A DNA stretch of 64,000 nucleotides, from NCBI GenBank assembly GCA_943736015.1, contig OX031059.1, forward strand, positions 49,549,159-49,613,158, read 5' to 3'. Positions 1 to 9,400 of this stretch are shown here, piece by piece. Source of the stretch: Tridacna crocea (taxonomy: Eukaryota > Mollusca > Bivalvia > Cardiida > Cardiidae). Under the pieces are notes generated by a model. It was not told where the DNA came from. It saw nothing but the letters and a program-made list of their open reading frames with translations, and did no database searches. The position numbers and the translations under genes were made by a program. Positions within the stretch are counted from its first letter, which is position 1, and the number at the start of each line of letters is the position of its first letter.

Positions 1-33
1 AGTCTAAAATGTTGTCGTTTGGTAATGAGTTAA
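1..33 (+). mobile_element. Type A hairpin MITE, right end only
   Basis: The window opens inside the 3' end of a type A copy: the AGTCTAAAAT box, the GTCGTTTGGTAATGAG terminus and TTAA at 30-33. Confidence 0.7.
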
Positions 34-79
34 ACTTAAAGCTAACAAAAATAGACACAGAAATTCAGTACAAAACACA

Positions 80-241
80 AGGAATTTCTAATGTGTATAT
101 GACACCTTTTGATAGCCTAGAAAACATTGTGGCAAAAGGTGAAATTGCTTGTCACGAGCAATTTCACCTTTTGCTACAATGTTTTCCAAAGGCTCCTACA
201 AGCATTGCATAGAAATGAGTGTCTATGGAGTAAAGGGTTAA
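80..241 (+). mobile_element. Type C hairpin MITE, 5' part diverged
   Basis: From ATTTCTAATGTGTATATGACACC onward this matches type C, including the stem GTGGCAAAAGGTGAAATTGC and its complement, and the CTATGGAGTAAAGGGTTAA end. The 5' 80 bp are poorly matched and may begin at the TTAA at 30. Confidence 0.8.
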
Positions 242-253
242 CTCAGTAGAAGG

Positions 254-336
254 ACAGTTTCCTTGGTAGCTCAGTTCAAATTCACGTGGAGTTATGATTT
301 TGAAAGTACATGAGTTTGAATCCCAGTGGAGGTGAA
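254..336 (+). mobile_element. tRNA-derived SINE head (fragment)
   Basis: It has an A-box-like GGTAGCTCAGTT and a B-box-like GAGTTTGAATCCC about 45 bp apart. It is not a functional tRNA gene: no closing acceptor stem is visible. Confidence 0.45.
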
Positions 337-679
337 TTATTTTTTAGCTGTACTGGCTGAAAGCAAGCAGAGCTTATGTCATGGCGGGGTTTCTGTCACA
401 GCTGCAGTCAATACAGCAAGTCTGAAAAAGCCTTTCTTTAATATTCTGAATACCTCTTCAAATATTTGAACAAGATCTGGACAGTGTACACTCAAGATTA
501 GTCTGCAGATTTAGCTATCATTACCTGCACAATGCAACACTATCATGTTTTTCTAAGAATATAGGATTTTGAAAACAAAAAAATGTTGTTAACCATCATT
601 TTCTTTCCCCACAATGCTTTACCCCAATACAAATCACATAATTCAAGCCACATTCAGTACTTCAGCTTCAAATGCTTGG
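337..679. other. No gene or clear repeat seen
   Basis: AT-rich sequence with no long frame and no match to the repeat families of the window. It could be the body of the SINE whose head precedes it. Confidence 0.5.
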
Positions 680-867
680 GCCTGCCGGGGAAGCTCAGTG
701 GTTAGCGTATCTGACTCTGGACTTGATGGTTATGAGAAAGAAGCCAACTTTGAAAAAGGTTACATCAGTACTGGCATGAGAAAGCCAGGAAACAAGTGGG
801 TAGATGAACCGACTGCCATAATTATTTTTACCAAATCTGTTAAAATGGTAATGAATCTAAACTGTCC
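680..867 (+). mobile_element. tRNA-derived SINE, same family as 51965
   Basis: The head GGAAGCTCAGTGGTTAGCG is followed by the family body (GAGAAAGCCAGGAAAC, CCGACTGCCATAAT) and the degenerate tail TTAAAATGGTAATGAATC. It is shortened between head and body compared with the copy at 51965. Confidence 0.7.
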
Positions 868-880
868 TTTGGTAGGAGGA

Positions 881-1331
881 CACGGCGGGGAATCACGTGA
901 CACAACAACAACAACAATGACCGTTATTTGAAAAAATTCCCCGACTTCAGGTAAGAAAATCTTCAATAATTCCGTTAATACATGACCGATTGGAATTTGG
1001 TTTGAAGCAGAGAAGGCGGAAGGACTCGGGGGATTTGCTTGATGTGTTAGATTTTTTAAACAACACCAGATACAAAAGTTATTGGCGAGCAAACAAATTT
1101 TTCACCCTGGATAATTTGTTTGCTCGTCAATAACTTTTTTATCAGGTGTTTTTTAAAAAATCTAACACATCAAGCAAATCCCCGGAGTCCTTCCGCCTTC
1201 TCTGCTTCAAACCAAATTCCAATCGGTCATGTATTAACGGAATTATTGAAGATTTTCTTACCTGAAGTTGGGGAATTTTTTCAAATAACGGTCATTGTTG
1301 TTGTTGTTGTGTCACGTGATTCCCCGCCGTG
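881..1331. mobile_element. Foldback MITE with ~220-bp arms
   Basis: Arms 881-1099 and 1113-1331 are near-perfect inverted copies around a 13-bp loop. The ends read CACGGCGGGGAATCACGTGA and its complement. GGAGGA flanks both ends (875-880 and 1332-1337), a likely target duplication, perhaps part of a longer one. A (CAA)n/(TTG)n stretch lies in each arm. No transposase; superfamily undetermined (Mutator-like foldbacks are one option). Confidence 0.85.
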
Positions 1332-1377
1332 GGAGGATTTGACTTGTGAAAATTTGTGAACTAATAGGTGAATATCC

Positions 1378-1530
1378 ATTAACCCTTTCCTCCATAGATA
1401 CTAATTTTGATGTATCAACAACAGACATCTTTTGAAAATATTGTGGGAAAAGGAGAAATTGCTCCTTACGGGCAATATCTCCTTTTCCCACAATGTTTTC
1501 CACTCAATCAGATATTTGTACCCTCATTTT
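1378..1530 (-). mobile_element. Hybrid type C/A hairpin MITE, truncated
   Basis: The left end is type C (TTAACCCTTTCCTCCATAGA), while the stem base is type A (GTGGGAAAAGGAG) with a C-like apex (AATTGCTCC/GGGCAAT). The right side loses similarity after the hairpin. Confidence 0.65.
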
Positions 1531-1636
1531 GTCCATATTTTTGACATATCTTTATTTGCTGCTGAAATGGGAGAGCCTCAAATTTGCATGTCAGGTAAAA
1601 GGTTACTTCTTTGCCACTAAATGTTGGGTTTTAATG

Positions 1637-1765
1637 ACCTTCAAAATGAAGCCTTTGGTAATCTTTGTTTTGTCTTTTTCCATAATCTTTTCTACCCTTT
1701 TACAGACAAATTCCTTTGTTTAAGCCCTGTTTAATTGGTTATTTGCAAATGCTTTCAATGAAACT
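1637..1765 (+). mobile_element. Decayed type A MITE fragment
   Basis: Traces of the right half of type A: CATAATCTTTTCTACCCTTT, ACAGACAAATTCCTTTG and TTTGCAAATGCTTTCAATG. The hairpin is mostly lost. Confidence 0.4.
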
Positions 1766-1769
1766 CTAT

Positions 1770-1988
1770 TCAAAACAATCCCTGGATTTTATGACCCAGA
1801 GGAAGAAACCGTCTGAAAGCATTGTCTTGGTAAAGGAAAAAAAATGGCAACTAGCTATTTTTTTTCATTTCCCACAATGTTTTCTAATGTTCTAAAGTCA
1901 AGTTTCAATTTTTGAGTCACACTGATTTTGTCAACTGCAAATGCTTTCATGTTGGATTAAGTGTAAAGTTTTTGTTGTTTGGTTAAAG
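1770..1988 (+). mobile_element. Decayed type A MITE
   Basis: CAATCCCTGGATTTTATGACC, a degraded hairpin ending CCCACAATGTTTTCT, then CTGCAAATGCTTTCA and TTGTTGTTTGGTTAAAG. The stem arms no longer pair well. Confidence 0.6.
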
Positions 1989-2355
1989 TTTGAACAAGTC
2001 TGAAATTTGGTAGAACTTTCAATAATAGCTTGCTGATTATGTACAGTATTTAGTTTGAAGCTAAGAGATGATAAAGTACAGTGTCATTGTATGAATGGAA
2101 GTATTAAACCACATGAACCCTCATAATTTATGTAGGTGGTTTAGATTAGTGTGTTGTGTAACCCGATTTCTTTGGGTAGATGCCCACTCTCATCAAACTG
2201 TTTATTGACTGCTGCCAGAATTGCTGAGAATTTACTTGTTGGTTCCCATATGTCAATGTTTGGTGCTGGAGTGTCTTCAAATGAGACCATTTGTACATGT
2301 ACATGAAAAAGTATGTTTATCCCAACACCTCAACTGCTAGTTCTTATTACTTCAA
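1989..2355. other. No gene or repeat recognised
   Basis: Ordinary AT-rich sequence; no long frame, no hairpin. Confidence 0.5.
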
Positions 2356-2602
2356 TTAACCCTTTACCACACAGTAGAATTTTAGACCTATGCAAATGGA
2401 AAGCAGGTGCAGACGATAATTTTCATTTTTCATTTAATTTCATAGTGGATCAAATGGTGCAGTTTTTCTTAGATAGAGTAGAAAACTTTGTGAGAAAAGG
2501 AGAAAATGCTGGTTACCAGCATTTTGTCCTTTTCTTACAAAATTTTCAAAATGCTTCTTCCTCAGGGTCATTAAAAGTCATCATTGTATGGTAAAGGGTT
2601 AA
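2356..2602 (-). mobile_element. Type A hairpin MITE, diverged
   Basis: TTAA at both ends (247 bp). The internal part between the GACGATAATTT box and the hairpin is a variant also seen at 3431 and 42294 (AAATGGTGCA followed by a T-run and TCTTAGATAGAGT). Stem arms carry matched changes (GTGAGAAAAGG / CCTTTTCTTAC). Confidence 0.85.
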
Positions 2603-2951
2603 AAGATTTCTTATGATGCCTAAGCAAGAACAACCTCACCATGAGCAATTTCTTTCTGTTCCATAATATTTTCTTGGTAAACTCTGATTTTGAAATTCAC
2701 ATTGCAGATTTTGTGAATAAAATAGTGACTATTCTGAAATTCACATTATTTGGTAAAATAAGCAGTGCGGCCAGCTTCTATTGGTATGTCTGATATTTTT
2801 CAGGGTTACATATTTAATCAAGAACTGGCATAGGGCTGCTATGTTTGCATTTTGAAAGAATCACTCTTTTTTTTCTAACCGGTGGTTTTACTTTCTTATT
2901 ACTTATGTGCTGCAGAAAGATTGATGTTGAATAGATCTAAAGAATAAGACA
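2603..2951. other. No gene; possible decayed hairpin trace
   Basis: TTTCTGTTCCATAATATTTTCTTGG near 2650 resembles a hairpin arm; otherwise nothing is recognised. Confidence 0.4.
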
Positions 2952-3296
2952 TTAACCCATTGCCACACAGTCCCTACTTTTGACGCCCCTTAGAAAGAAG
3001 CCTTTAGAAAACATTGTGGGAAAAGGAGAAAATGCTGGTAACCAGCATTTTCTCCTTTTCCCGCAATTTTTTCTACCCTTCACAAAACAAAATTTTTGAC
3101 TTGTCCAAATTGAAAGCATTTGCAGACGACGAAATAAAAGTGAGTGAAAATTTGAAATTTGTTTTGTGAAGGTAAGAAAACATTGTGGAAAAAGGAGAAA
3201 ATGCTGGTCACCAGCATTTTCTCCTTTCCCCACAATGTTTTCTAAAGGCTTCTTTCTCAGGGCGTCAAAAGTAGGGATTGTGTGGTAATGGGTTAA
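2952..3296. mobile_element. Head-to-head dimer of type A MITEs, two hairpins
   Basis: Both outer ends are the CCCTACTTTTGACG end, in opposite orientation and bounded by TTAA. The left unit keeps its end and hairpin, then joins at ACAAAACAAAATTTT to a reversed unit with its own full hairpin. The two hairpins centre near 3039 and 3212. Confidence 0.9.
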
Positions 3297-3309
3297 AGGA
3301 TAAGATTTG

Positions 3310-3415
3310 TCTCTAGAAGCATTTTTAAACGTTGTGGAAAAGAAAAAAATGCTGATTACTAGTATGTTGTCCTTTTTCTACAATGTTTTCCAAGGGCTTC
3401 TTTCTCATTATAAGT
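3310..3415 (-). mobile_element. Type A MITE fragment with decayed hairpin
   Basis: GTTGTGGAAAAGAAAAAAATG is followed by the opposed arm TTGTCCTTTTTCTACAATG and CTTCTTTCTC. Outer ends are missing. Confidence 0.55.
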
Positions 3416-3430
3416 ACTTGAAACACAGAT

Positions 3431-3654
3431 TGTTTTACCAGATGATAAAATTTTAGCCTTGTCCAAATTGAAGGCAGTTGCAAATGACAATTTCAGTGGG
3501 GCTCAAAGGGTGCAATTTTTCTTCTATAGATGAAAAAACATTGTGGGAAAAGAAGAAAATGCTGGCTACCAGCAGTTTCTCCTTTTCCCACATACTTTCA
3601 GTAACATTATTTCTCAGAGTCGATTAAATTTGGCATTGTGCAGTAGAGGTTTAA
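3431..3654 (-). mobile_element. Type A hairpin MITE, diverged
   Basis: End box GATGATAAAATTTTAGCC, hairpin with centre GGCTACC, and an end reading CAGTAGAGGTTTAA. Shares the GGTGCAATTTTTCTT variant interior with 2356. Confidence 0.8.
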
Positions 3655-3847
3655 AACTGGTGCAGTTGGAGTCTACTTGTATAATTTAGCTGGGGAGAAT
3701 TCAGAAAAGATAATTACATGATTACGCTATAATTAGATTTTGTTCCTCAACTTCGGTTGATTAGTGAAGAGTTGGACAAAGCCATATTCTCAGTTGTATA
3801 CCAAACCAAATATTGTTTTCTACAGACCGCTTTTCAAAGTTGCTTAG

Positions 3848-3884
3848 CTATTTACCGAACAACAAAGTTATAGACTGGTCTAAA
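3848..3884 (-). mobile_element. Type A MITE end fragment
   Basis: TTTACCGAACAACAAAGTTA and TAGACTGGTC, cut off where the next copy begins at its TTAA. This looks like an element interrupted by the insertion of its neighbour. Confidence 0.6.
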
Positions 3885-4112
3885 TTAACCCTTTACTACA
3901 CGACAAAATTTTAGACTGGTTCAAATTGAAAGATCTGCAGACGACAAAATAAAGGTGACTGAAAAATTGAAATTTGTTCTGGGAAGGGTAGAAAACACCA
4001 TGGGAAAAGGAGAAAATACTGGTTACCAGCATTTTATCCTTTTCCCACAGTGTTTTCAAAAGGCTTCTTTCTCAGGGGCGTCAAAAGTAGGGATTGTGTG
4101 GTAATCGGTTAA
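3885..4112 (-). mobile_element. Type A hairpin MITE, complete
   Basis: 228 bp, TTAA both ends, TIRs TTAACCCTTTACTACACG and GTGTGGTAATCGGTTAA. The hairpin has mismatches at CACCATGGG and ATACTGG. It shares its right TTAA with the next copy. Confidence 0.93.
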
Positions 4113-4338
4113 CCCATTACCACACAATCCCTACTTTAGACGCCCCTAAGAGAGAAGCTTCTAGAAAACATTGTGGGAAAAGGAGAAAATGCTTGTAACC
4201 AGCGTTTTCTCCTTTTCCCACAATGTTTACTACCCTTCACAAAACAGATTTCAAATTTTCAGTCACTTTTTTTTTTGTCGTCTGCAAATGCTTTCGATTC
4301 GGATAAACCTAAAATTTTGTCGTTTGGTAATGAGTTAA
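4109..4338 (+). mobile_element. Type A hairpin MITE, complete
   Basis: 230 bp, TTAA both ends, sharing 4109-4112 with the preceding copy. Stem apex GCTTGTAACCAGCG. Confidence 0.93.
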
Positions 4339-4525
4339 GCATTTGCAGACGACAAAATAAATGTGACTGAAGAATTGAAATTTGATTTGGGAGGGGTAGA
4401 AAACATTGTGGGAAAAGAAGAAAATGGTTTCCAGCACTTTTGCCTTTACCTACATATACAATGTTTTCACATGTTTTTTTTTTGACACACTCTTTAAAAG
4501 TAGGGATTGTTTGGTAAAACGTTAA
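4339..4525 (-). mobile_element. Type A hairpin MITE lacking its left end
   Basis: It starts abruptly at GCATTTGCAGACGACAAAAT directly after the previous TTAA and runs through a decayed hairpin to TTTGGTAAAACGTTAA. Confidence 0.8.
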
Positions 4526-4871
4526 CCCTTTACCACACAATCACAAGTGTTTACGACCCTGAAGAAGAACATTTTTTAAAACAATGTGGGAAAAGAAGAA
4601 AATGCCGATAACAGGCAATGGTACTGGCATTGCCTTAACGACAAAATTTTAGACTAGTCTAAATTGAAAGCATTCGCAGAGGACAAAATAAACATGAATC
4701 AAAAAATGAAATTTGATTTGGAAAGGGTAGAAAACATAGTGGGAAAAGGTTAAATGCTCGTTACCAGCATAAAATGCTGGTTACCAGCATTTTCTCATTT
4801 TCCCAAGATGTTTTCAAAAGGCTTCTTTTGTTAGGGTCGTTTAAAGTCGGGATTGTGTGGTAAAGAGTTAA
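4522..4871. mobile_element. Head-to-head dimer of type A MITEs
   Basis: Left unit: TTAACCCTTTACCACACAAT to a broken hairpin near 4610. It joins at CCTTAACGACAAAATTTTAG (about 4634) to a reversed unit ending GTGTGGTAAAGAGTTAA. In the right hairpin the apical segment is duplicated (two TTACCAGCAT runs). Shares 4522-4525 with the preceding copy. Confidence 0.85.
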
Positions 4872-4979
4872 TTTCCCATAATGTTTTCTACCTTTTCTTA
4901 GACAACTTTTCTTTTTAGCTATGTTTAATTTGTGGCTCGCAAATGCTTTAACAACATTTTGTCTTTAATAGAGGGTTAA
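4872..4979 (+). mobile_element. Type A MITE, right half
   Basis: Begins at the right hairpin arm (TTTCCCATAATGTTTTCTAC) and continues through GCAAATGCTTTAAC to AGAGGGTTAA. Last member of the chain that starts at 3848. Confidence 0.7.
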
Positions 4980-5007
4980 CTGGGTAAGTTTATTTATAGT
5001 AAAATTA

Positions 5008-5205
5008 GGAAATCCCCCTACCAAATTGAAAGCATTTTACAGTTGATGTAATAAATGTAGCACAAGCAATGAGGTTCATTGGTAAAAGGTAAGAAAACAT
5101 GGCAGGAAAAGGAGAAAATGATAGTAAATAGCATTTTCTGGTTTTCTCCCAACTTTTGTGAAAAGCCTCTCTGCTTGTTCTCATTAAACCTTGGGATCAC
5201 AATGG
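5008..5205 (-). mobile_element. Decayed type A MITE
   Basis: CCAAATTGAAAGCATTTTACAG, the arm GGCAGGAAAAGGAGAAAATG, and the opposed arm ending TTCTCCCAACTTTTG. No TTAA ends. Confidence 0.6.
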
Positions 5206-5249
5206 TTACAGGTTTGATGAAGTTTAATAATTGGATATTATAGATTTTC

Positions 5250-5400
5250 TACAATGAAGATGTGAAAATATTGGCGCAGAGAAATGTAGAACTTAAGAAA
5301 AAGAAATACCAATACCATTTCTGATACCCATTTACAAGCAATTTCTCCTTTTCCTTCAATGCTTTCAAAAGCCTTCATCAGGCTTGCAGAAACATGGTAG
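5250..5400 (-). mobile_element. Type A MITE right half, decayed
   Basis: TTTACAAGCAATTTCTCCTT, then TTCCTTCAATGCTTTCAAAAG, with an AATTGC-type apex. The left arm is missing. Confidence 0.45.
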
Positions 5401-5727
5401 TATTACCGGTAAGTAAAGGGAAGGGTAAAACATATTTATTATCACAGCCAGCAGGCAATCTGCTACTAATAAATTTTCTTTGCTACCTGTTGTAGCAGCT
5501 AGAACCCGATTTACCTGCAGGTTGCTGGAAATAAACTTGTCGGCTTGACGGGGAGGGATAATAATCCTACATCATTGACAGTACTTTACTTATATTTAAG
5601 TTTCTAGCATTCTGGTTGTTTTCTTATTAGGTAACCAAATTACTTTTGTAGCAGCTGACTACCGTACTTTACCTGGGTAAACAAACTGAAAACAGTGTTG
5701 GGGGTTGGGATCAGGGATAAAGTTAGT
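5401..5727. other. No gene or clear repeat seen
   Basis: Contains GTAGCAGCTAGAACC and GTAGCAGCTGACTACCG as an imperfect direct repeat; nothing else is recognised. Confidence 0.4.
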
Positions 5728-5899
5728 TTAACTCTTTACCAAACAACAAATTTATAGACTGGTCCAAATTGAAAGCATTTGCAGACGACAAAGTAAATGT
5801 GACTGAAAAATAAAAATTGGTTTGGGAAGGGTAGAAAACACAGTGAGAAAAGAATAAAATGCTGGTTAGATTTTATCTTTTTTTTTTTGGGGGGGGGGG
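5728..5899 (-). mobile_element. Type A MITE with hairpin replaced by T/G run
   Basis: TTAACTCTTTACC end and interior are good to the left arm and GCTGGTTAG. The right arm is then replaced by TTTTATC, 11 T and 11 G (5878-5899), and the right end is missing. Confidence 0.8.
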
Positions 5900-6133
5900 T
5901 CTTGTTGTTAGAGTAAATACCTACATGTAACAAGTTTCAGACAGTGAAGACCCAGTGTTAAAGTAAGACAACATTGAAAATTTTCAGTCTAATCTAGATC
6001 TACTCGGTATACGAAAGCAACCAGTTGAATGAATGGAAAGAATTTCAGCAGAAGTGGGATCAGAAGCCAATTTACTTACTGGGGATAGTACAATACCATA
6101 ATGTTCAGCTATTTTTCAGATGACAAAATTATA

Positions 6134-6363
6134 GTCTGTACCAAACGACAAATTTTCAGCCTAGTTAAAATTGAAAGTATTTGCAGATGACGAAATAAAG
6201 ATGACTTAGAAGTTAAAATTTGTTACTGGAAGGCTAGAAAACATTGTGGGAAAAGGAGATAATGCCAAATACTTAACAGTATTTTCTGCTTTTCCCCCCA
6301 ATGTTTTCAAAAGCCTTCTTTTCCAAGGTCGTTAAAAGTCGGGATTGTGTGGTAAATAGTTAA
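6134..6363 (-). mobile_element. Type A hairpin MITE
   Basis: Left end CTGTACCAAACGAC, without an intact TTAA; right end GTGTGGTAAATAGTTAA. Stem apex decayed (GCCAAATACTTAACAG). Confidence 0.85.
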
Positions 6364-6402
6364 GGCTAGCCATAATCAAAGACAGATTTTGGCACAGACA
6401 AT

Positions 6403-6631
6403 TTAACCCATCACCACATAATCCCTACTTTTGAAGCCCTAGAGAAAGAAGCCTTTTGAAAACACTGTGGGAAAAGGAGAAAATGCTGGTAAGAAGCATT
6501 TTCTCTTTTTCCCACAGTGTTTTCCACCCTTTCTAGCAGAAATTTCCATTTTTCAGTCATTTATTTTTGTCGTCTGCAAGTCCTTTCAATTTGGACCAGT
6601 CTAAAATTTTCTCATGTGGTTAAAGAGTTAA
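6403..6631 (+). mobile_element. Type A hairpin MITE, complete
   Basis: 229 bp with TTAA ends. Both stem arms share the change ATTGTG to ACTGTG/CACAGT, so pairing is kept; the centre is decayed (GGTAAGAAGC). Confidence 0.92.
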
Positions 6632-6689
6632 CTGGTAGGCTGAAATGATAGAAGTCATCTGTAAAACACGGTAATAGTGCTTTCTCTAA

Positions 6690-6760
6690 TTCCAACAGTG
6701 TTTTCAAAAGCCATCTCCCTCAGATTTGCCAAACCACAGGTTGGTTTGGTAAAGGATTAA
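6690..6760 (-). mobile_element. Type A MITE, right end
   Basis: CTCTAATTCCAACAGTGTTTTCAAAAG through GGTTTGGTAAAGGATTAA; shares its TTAA with the next copy. Confidence 0.65.
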
Positions 6761-6980
6761 CTCTTTACCAAATAACAAAATTTTAGACTGGTCCAAATTG
6801 AAAGGACTTGCAGACAACAAATTGAATGTAACCCAAAATTTGAAATTAGTTTCCAGCAGGGTAGAAAACATTGTTGGATAAGGAGAAAATGCTGGTTACC
6901 ACTGGTGCTTTTTCCACAATATTTTGAAAAGGCTTCCATCTCAGGGTCATCAAATATCAGGATTGTGTGGTAAAGGGTAA
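6757..6980 (-). mobile_element. Type A hairpin MITE
   Basis: TTAACTCTTTACCAAATAAC to GTGTGGTAAAGGGTAA. The right arm is eroded (GGTGCTTTTTCC), so the hairpin is imperfect. Confidence 0.85.
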
Positions 6981-7056
6981 ACCATGAAGAGTTGCAAAAG
7001 TAAATGTTATCTGCACCAATGATTTCAACCTTGAACAATTTTTAGGTAATATAAAT

Positions 7057-7294
7057 TTAACCCTTTACCCCATAAGGCATTTCTGTGGTATCTCTAATTG
7101 ATCCTAAATAACAGCAAGGATGATGCCGTTTCTGATGTGTATATCACACCTTTTGATAGCACAGAAAAAATTGTGGCAAAATGTGAAATTGCTTGTCACG
7201 AGCAATTTCACATTTTACCACAATGTTTTCCAAAGGCTTATACAAGCAGTGCGTAGAAATGATAGAAATGAGTATCTATGGAGTAAAGGGTTAA
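7057..7294 (+). mobile_element. Type C hairpin MITE, complete
   Basis: 238 bp, TTAA ends, TIR TTAACCCTTTACCCCATAAG against CTATGGAGTAAAGGGTTAA. The central palindrome has apex AATTGCTTGTCACGAGCAATT. A short GATAGAAAT duplication lies near the right end. Best-preserved reference for type C in + orientation. Confidence 0.92.
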
Positions 7295-7462
7295 ATTGTG
7301 GTGTTTTCATGTTGTAAAAAAAAAGCCAGAAATTGTTGCAGTTGAAGGTGAAATGTAAAATGAGACTGGAAACCTAGTTTCATACAAATATAGCATGTAC
7401 TCGTTGACAAAAGTTTAGACATGCCCCTATCAACCAAATCAGCAGCACTTGCAGATTATATA

Positions 7463-9040
7463 TTAACCCTTTACTAAATGACAAAATTTAGACCGGTCCA
7501 AATTGAAAAGACATGCCGACAACAAAATGAATAATGCTTAAAGAATGAAATTTGTTTTCAGCTGGGTAAAAAACATTGTAGGAAAAGGAGAAAATGCTGT
7601 TTATCAGCATTTTATACTCTTCCCACAATTTTTATACGCCCGTCGAAGACGGGACGTATTATGGGATCACCCGTGCCGGGCGGGCGGCATCCAGTTCTTT
7701 GTCCGGAGCATATCTCCAAAACTATACAAGCTATGGTTATGAAATTTCATGGGTGGATAGATCTCATCGAGGGGGAGTGCAGTGCACAGGAATCATAACT
7801 CTTGCTCGCTTAACTTTTGAGTTACTGCCCTTTGTTGTTTTTCAAACTTGAATTTTGTCCGGAGCATATCTCCAAAACTATATTACCTAGGTTTATGAAA
7901 TTTCATTGGTGGATAGATCTCATCGAGGGGGAGTGCAGTGCACAAGAATCATAACTCTTGCTCGCTTAACTTTTGAGTTATTGCCCTTTGTTGTTTTTCA
8001 TACTAGAATTTTGTCCGGAGCATATCTCCAAAATTATACTACCTAGGGTAATGAAATTTCATGGGTGGATAGATCTCACCGAGGGGGAGTGCAGTGCAAA
8101 GGAATCATAACTCTTGCTGGCTTAATTTTTTGGTTATTGCCCTTTGTTGTTTTTCATACTTGAATTTTGTCCGGAGCATATCTCCAAAACTATACTACAT
8201 AGGGTTATGAAATTTCATGGGTGGATAGATCTCATCGAGGGGGAGTGCAGTGCACAGAAATCATAACTCTTGCTCGCTTAACTTTTGAGTTATTGCCCTT
8301 TGTTGTTTTTTATACTTGAATTTTGTCCGGAGCATATCTCCAAAACTATACTACCTAGGGTTATGAAATTTCATGGATGGATAGATCTTATCGAGGGAGA
8401 GTGCAGTGCACAGGAATCATAACTCTTGCTCGCTTAATTTTTGAGTTATTGCCCTTTGTTGTTTTTCATACTTGAATTTTGTCCGGAGCATATCTCCAAA
8501 ACTATAATAGCTAGGGTTATGAAATTTTGTGGGTGGATAGATCTCATGGAGGGAGAGTGCATGCTTAATTTTTGAGGTATTGCCCTTTGCTGTTTTTTTA
8601 TACTTCAGTTTTGTCCGTTGAATATCTCCAGAACTATACTAGCTAGGGTTATGAAATTTCATGGCTGGATAGATCTCACCGAGGGGGAGTGCAGTGCACA
8701 GGAATCATAACTCTTGCTTGCTTAATTTTTGAGTTATTGCCCTTTGTCGTTTTTCATACTTGATTTTTGTCCGGAGCATATCTCCAAAACTATACTAGCT
8801 AGGGTTATGAAATTTCATGGGTGGATAGATCTCATTGAGGGGGAGTGCAGTGCGCAGGAATCACAACTCTTGCTTGCTTAATTTTTGAGTTATTGCCCTT
8901 TGTTGTTTTTCATACTTGAATTTTGTCCGGTGCATGCCCCAGCTTTACAACTTGGGGTAAGACGGGCGTATCTTGCGACAATTTGCCGCTCTTGTTTTCA
9001 AAAGGCTTGTATCTCAGGTTTGTAAAAAACCTTAACCAAA
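7463..9040 (-). mobile_element. Type A hairpin MITE split by a tandem-core element
   Basis: The left part 7463-7633 runs from TTAACCCTTTACTAAATGAC through the hairpin to CCCACAATTTT. The right part 8996-9040 resumes at TTTCAAAAGGCTTG and stops near GTAAAAAACC. The 1.36-kb insert at 7634-8995 sits in the right stem arm. Confidence 0.88.
7634..8995 (+). mobile_element. pearl-like / Helentron-associated tandem-core element 1
   Basis: Begins TATACGCCCGTCGAAGACGG (a short hairpin) and ends with GACGGGCGTATCTTGCGAC and a terminal CTTGT. The core is about nine copies of a ~156-bp unit starting at GTCCGGAGCATATCTCCAAA (near 7700, 7857, 8013, 8169, 8325, 8481, 8613, 8769, 8925); one unit is 24 bp short. 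Each unit contains GTTATTGCCCTTTGTTGTTT. This matches the plan I recall for bivalve 'pearl' and other non-autonomous Helentron-associated elements. No protein gene. Confidence 0.8.
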
Positions 9041-9190
9041 CAGTCTCAAATTTTAACAAGAAATAAGCCTTCCAAAACATTGTGAGGACAGGAGACATTG
9101 TAATGTTGGTAACCAGCATTTTCTCCTTTTCAATGTTTTCATTCCAAACCAAAAAAAAGTTAGAGAAGCATTTAATTTGTCATCTGCGAC
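9041..9190 (+). mobile_element. Decayed type A MITE
   Basis: TTAACCAAACAGTCTCAAAT, AAAACATTGTGAGGACAGG, GTTGGTAACCAGCATTTTCT, then TTTGTCATCTGCGAC. Right end lost. Confidence 0.65.
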
Positions 9191-9275
9191 AAATTTTCCA
9201 TTTTATTTTAGAAAATGCTCTTTTCTTAAAAGTTAAGATTACAAATCTGTTTCTCAAGGCAATTAATAAACTATC

Positions 9276-9400
9276 TTAACCCTTTACTCCATAGATACTC
9301 GTTTCTACGCATTGCTTGCAGGAGCCTTTAGAAAATATTGTGGCAAAAGGTGAAATTGCTCGTGGAGAGCAATTTCACCTTTTGTCAAAATGTTTTCTAT
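9276..9400 (-). mobile_element. Type C hairpin MITE, truncated after hairpin
   Basis: TTAACCCTTTACTCCATAGA to TTTTGTCAAAATGTTTTCTAT. The sequence that follows (AGGGAAGCAGGACTCCC) is unrelated. Confidence 0.85.

Noticed and set aside
760-1359. Mirror-image open frames on both strands
   Set aside because: They come from the arms of the foldback element 881-1331 and adjoining SINE; identical residues on opposite strands are the result of the inverted repeat.
7697-8960. CRISPR-like or satellite array
   Set aside because: Units are contiguous, ~156 bp, without spacers, and bordered by element ends; this is the core of a transposon.
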